From the NCBI GenBank assembly GCA_030616505.1, contig JAUWXD010000013.1:1-7130 (forward strand): a stretch of 7,130 bases of DNA, in the 5' to 3' direction. Under the pieces are notes generated by a model. The model was not told where the DNA came from. It did not search any database and was given only the letters and a program-made list of their open reading frames with translations. Source of the DNA: Hadesarchaea archaeon. Lineage in GTDB: Archaea > Hadarchaeota > Hadarchaeia > Hadarchaeales > Hadarchaeaceae. Position 1 is the stretch's first letter, and every line of letters starts with the position of its first letter. This document shows, one piece after another, positions 4,917-7,130 of this stretch. Position numbers and translations under genes: made by a program.

Positions 4917-4922
4917 CGTGCT

Positions 4923-6281
4923 TCAAACCTTTGGGACATCTTTCAAAGCCTTATTCACAAGCTCTACCGGGTACTCGTAATCCTTCAGTTTCTTGGAGTG
5001 ATAGGCATCATAAGCTGCCAGATCAAAGTGGCCGTGCCCACTGTTAGCAAAGAAGATTACCTTCTCCTCGCCAGTCTCCTTACACCTCAGAGCTTCATCG
5101 ATTGTGCCTTTGACACAGTGTGCTGTCTCGGGTGCCACCACGATACCCTCAGCGTGTGCGAACGTAATCGCAGCGTCGAATACTTCATTCTGGTGATATG
5201 CAACAGCATCTATGACTTTCTCCTTTACGAGCTTGCAGAGTAATGGAGCGTCGCCGTGATAGCGCAAACCTCCCGAATGTATCGGTGGCGGGACGAATGA
5301 ATGACCGAGTGTGTACATCTTGAGCAAGGGAGTCATCTTAGCAGTGTCACCAAAGTCGTACATATAAGGTCCTTTAGTTAAGGTTGGACATGCCTTTGGT
5401 TCGCATGCCACGACCTTCAGTTCCGGTTTTTTACCTGTGAGTTTATCCGCCACGAACGGGAACACAGCGCCTGAGAAATTGCTCCCACCTCCAACGCAAC
5501 CGAACATGATGTCAGGGTAATCGCCTGCGAGCTCAAACTGTTTTTTCGCCTCAAGGCCGACCACGGTTTGGTGAAGTAGAACGTGATTAAGCACGCTCCC
5601 AAGCGAATATTTCGTGTCCTCGTGCTTTGCGGCATCCTCCATCGCTTCCGAAATCGCTATCCCTAAACTGCCCGTACATTTCGGGTCGTTCTTGAGTACA
5701 CTCTTCCCATACTCTGTACGCTCACTTGGACTGGGGATACACGTGGCTCCCCACGACTCCATCAGGATGCGACGGTAGGGCTTCTGCTCGTAGCTGATCT
5801 TGACCATGTATATCATGCACTCTAAATCGAAAAGGCGCGTGGCAAAAGCCAGGGCACTTCCCCACTGACCTGCACCAGTTTCTGTTGTTATCCGTTGGGT
5901 TCCTTCTTTCATGTTGTAGTACGCTTGAGCAACAGCCGTGTTCGGTTTGTGACTTCCTGGAGGGCTGACCCCTTCCCATTTATAATATATTTTGGCAGGA
6001 GTCTTCAGTGCTTTCTCCAACCTTCGAGCGCGATAAAGTGGAGATGGGCGCCATAGTCGGTAAATATCTCGAACTTCCTCTGGAATTGGAATCCATCGCT
6101 CTTGACTGACCTCTTGTTTTATAAGTTCCATTGGAAAAATCGGTGCTAATGCCTCAGGACCAATCGGTTCCTTTGTCGCAGGGTTGAGCGGAGGATCAAG
6201 AGGAGTCGGGAGATCAGCTTGAATGTTGTACCAAGACTTCGGTATCTCGTTTTCATCGAGTAGGAACTTCACTTGCTCCAT
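4923..6281 (-). CDS. trpB2: Tryptophan synthase beta chain, TrpB2 type
   Basis: This is a PLP enzyme that joins indole and L-serine to give L-tryptophan. The 452 residues, longer than the roughly 400 of TrpB1, and the N-terminal extension ending [15 protein letters not shown] (78-92) mark the TrpB2 class. GSHKPNTA (109-116) carries the PLP-binding lysine K112. ETGAGQWG (134-141) and the phosphate-cup motif GGGSN (264-268) follow. HSGGLRYHG (335-343) and NSGHGHFD (413-420) are further conserved blocks. No trpA or other trp gene is nearby, as is common for TrpB2, which is thought to work without tight TrpA binding, perhaps for indole salvage. The stop TGA is at 4925-4923. ATG 6281 has a GGTCGTTGG stretch just upstream and would have a very short leader from the TATA at 6312-6319. 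Confidence 0.95.
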   Translation of the reverse strand: MEQVKFLLDENEIPKSWYNIQADLPTPLDPPLNPATKEPIGPEALAPIFPMELIKQEVSQERWIPIPEEVRDIYRLWRPSPLYRARRLEKALKTPAKIYYKWEGVSPPGSHKPNTAVAQAYYNMKEGTQRITTETGAGQWGSALAFATRLFDLECMIYMVKISYEQKPYRRILMESWGATCIPSPSERTEYGKSVLKNDPKCTGSLGIAISEAMEDAAKHEDTKYSLGSVLNHVLLHQTVVGLEAKKQFELAGDYPDIMFGCVGGGSNFSGAVFPFVADKLTGKKPELKVVACEPKACPTLTKGPYMYDFGDTAKMTPLLKMYTLGHSFVPPPIHSGGLRYHGDAPLLCKLVKEKVIDAVAYHQNEVFDAAITFAHAEGIVVAPETAHCVKGTIDEALRCKETGEEKVIFFANSGHGHFDLAAYDAYHSKKLKDYEYPVELVNKALKDVPKV

Positions 6282-6311
6282 CCAACGACCTAGTTTACTA
6301 ATACCGAGCGG

Positions 6312-6319
6312 TTTTAATC
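6312..6319. promoter_or_regulatory. Shared TATA-like element between trpB2 and the LysE-type gene
   Basis: This is the clearest TATA-like sequence in the 69-base divergent gap. On the minus strand it reads GATTAAAA, preceded by the BRE-like GCAAAA; transcription would start near 6288, giving trpB2 a leader of about 7 bases. On the plus strand TTTTAATC would place a start near 6341, at the GAGGGA Shine-Dalgarno site of the exporter gene. The minus-strand reading is the better one. Confidence 0.45.
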
Positions 6320-6350
6320 TTTTGCTCCAAATCGTTTCTAGAGGGACAAA

Positions 6351-6986
6351 ATGTTTGAAGTTCTGATTCAGTTCCCAATCGGTTTTTTCATCGCACTCTC
6401 AGGGGCGCTTATCCCCGGTCCGCTGTTGACTTACACCATTGCAAAGTCTTCAACATACGGTGCGCGAACCGGACCGCTCGCGGTGGCTGGCCACGTCTTG
6501 GTCGAACTAGCTGTGCTTTCCCTCATCGCTCTCGGGCTGGGCGTCGTGCTCTGGAGCCAAGCTTTCCAAGTCGGGCTCGGCCTGATAGGCGGGGCTCTAC
6601 TGGTTGTCATAGGGGCACTCAGCATCTCGAAGCTCACGCAAAGTCCCGACCCCAAAGGCATGGTGGTGACTAAGTATCACCCGTTGCTAGGGGGCGTGAT
6701 GTTTAGTACAATCCTCAATCCTACCGTGATTATCTGGTGGGCAACAATCGGGCTGGCCACGCTTATGGAATCCTTCCTGATTGCGTCTTTGGCGGGCGTC
6801 GTCTTCTGGTTGTTGGGCCACTTCCTCGCCGACCTCAGCTGGTTCTCGCTGGTCTCTCTCTCGGTCGCCCGGGGACGTAGATTTCTAAGCACAAGAGGAT
6901 ATCGTACCTTGCTCCTTACGTGTGGGTGCGTACTTCTAGCCCTGGGAGCTTACTTCATCTACAAGTATGGTTTACAGCTGCTTTAG
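6351..6986 (+). CDS. LysE/RhtB-family amino-acid exporter
   Basis: This 211-residue polytopic membrane protein has about six hydrophobic segments, roughly 7-28, 44-66, 72-93, 115-137, 143-172 and 187-206. Length and plan match the LysE/RhtB superfamily, which exports amino acids using the proton gradient. [13 protein letters not shown] (18-30) is the first-helix signature with the conserved PGP, and [12 protein letters not shown] (123-134) is the N-P-x-x-x-x-x-W signature of the fourth helix. ATG 6351 has GAGGGA 4 bases upstream. It is divergent from trpB2 with possible shared promoter DNA, so an aromatic or related amino acid is a reasonable but unproven substrate. The family is clear; substrate specificity cannot be read from the sequence. 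Confidence 0.88.
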   Translation: MFEVLIQFPIGFFIALSGALIPGPLLTYTIAKSSTYGARTGPLAVAGHVLVELAVLSLIALGLGVVLWSQAFQVGLGLIGGALLVVIGALSISKLTQSPDPKGMVVTKYHPLLGGVMFSTILNPTVIIWWATIGLATLMESFLIASLAGVVFWLLGHFLADLSWFSLVSLSVARGRRFLSTRGYRTLLLTCGCVLLALGAYFIYKYGLQLL

Positions 6987-6993
6987 GGAAGAC

Positions 6994-7015
6994 AAAAAAT
7001 CGTGTGTACAAAAAA
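6994..7015 (-). terminator. Two T6 runs on the minus strand
   Basis: A6 at 6994-6999 and A6 at 7010-7015 read as T6 on the minus strand. Paired oligo-T runs are typical archaeal termination signals and suggest a minus-strand transcript arriving from beyond the window's end. Confidence 0.35.
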
Positions 7016-7130
7016 GGACTTACACAATACTGGATGTATACATGGGCTAGTTGCTAGTTTGAACTTCGAGCGGGCCCCAAGGACTCGCAGCTCGGGCCTG
7101 AGACCAGCTACTCCCGCAACGTCTTCTTGC
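7016..7130. other. Unassigned tail of the window
   Basis: Composition changes from AT-rich (7016-7045) to GC-rich (about 7066-7130). On the minus strand two frames are open at the window edge. One ends at TAG 7049-7047. The other runs to TAA 6985-6983, and its 48 residues begin QEDVAGVAGLRPELRVLG, but it would cross both T6 runs. Neither resembles a family I recognise. It could be the 3' end of a minus-strand gene or a structured RNA. I tried a tRNA reading and it does not fold. Confidence 0.2.

Noticed and set aside
4842..5243. Plus-strand open frame of 133 codons
   Set aside because: It lies opposite the strongly conserved trpB2 and overlaps the sRNA; no family resemblance and no Shine-Dalgarno site.
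7041..7130. tRNA gene on either strand
   Set aside because: A GTTCAAAC stretch on the minus strand resembles a T-loop, but no T-stem, acceptor stem or anticodon arm can be formed around it.
1..7130. CRISPR array, insertion sequence or prophage elements
   Set aside because: No regularly spaced repeats, transposase or terminal inverted repeats were found; the gene content is core archaeal.

Overview
The window is archaeal. It carries a run of archaeal/eukaryotic-type translation genes absent from bacteria (S19e, a PDCD5-family protein, L39e, L31e, aIF6, LX/L18Ae, prefoldin alpha, RNase P component 4). It also shows archaeal BRE/TATA-like promoters and GGTG/GTGATC Shine-Dalgarno sites. I cannot name the lineage from the sequence; an uncultured, moderate-GC archaeon is a fair guess.

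Layout. Positions 1-186 hold the 3' end of rnp4 (+). Positions 247-816 hold a minus-strand gene for a membrane-anchored extracytoplasmic protein with a pilin-like N-terminus and a LolA/LppX-like ending. From 983 to 4742 runs a tight plus-strand operon: rps19e - PDCD5 homolog - rpl39e - rpl31e - eif6 - rplX - pfdA - ftsY, with gaps of 12 bases or fewer or short overlaps. At about 4800-4868, directly downstream of ftsY, lies a previously untracked small RNA gene with its own promoter: a box C/D guide sRNA with a closing stem, both kink-turn motifs and two guide regions. Positions 4923-6281 (-) encode a TrpB2-type tryptophan synthase beta chain. Positions 6351-6986 (+) encode a LysE/RhtB-type amino-acid exporter, divergent from trpB2 across a 69-base gap. 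The last 144 bases are unassigned.

How it fits together. The central operon couples ribosome building blocks (S19e, L39e, L31e, LX) with a subunit-joining factor (aIF6), a nascent-chain chaperone subunit (prefoldin alpha) and the SRP receptor (FtsY), so it covers making ribosomes, folding proteins and targeting them to the membrane. The C/D sRNA, which should guide 2'-O-methylation of rRNA or tRNA, fits the same theme. trpB2 and the LysE exporter form a separate amino-acid module.

Three points deserve most attention: the C/D sRNA; the PDCD5 gene, which has no normal start codon at its expected N-terminus but has ACG exactly where ATG should be; and ftsY, whose acidic N-terminal and GTPase parts lie in different frames joined at a run of ten C.
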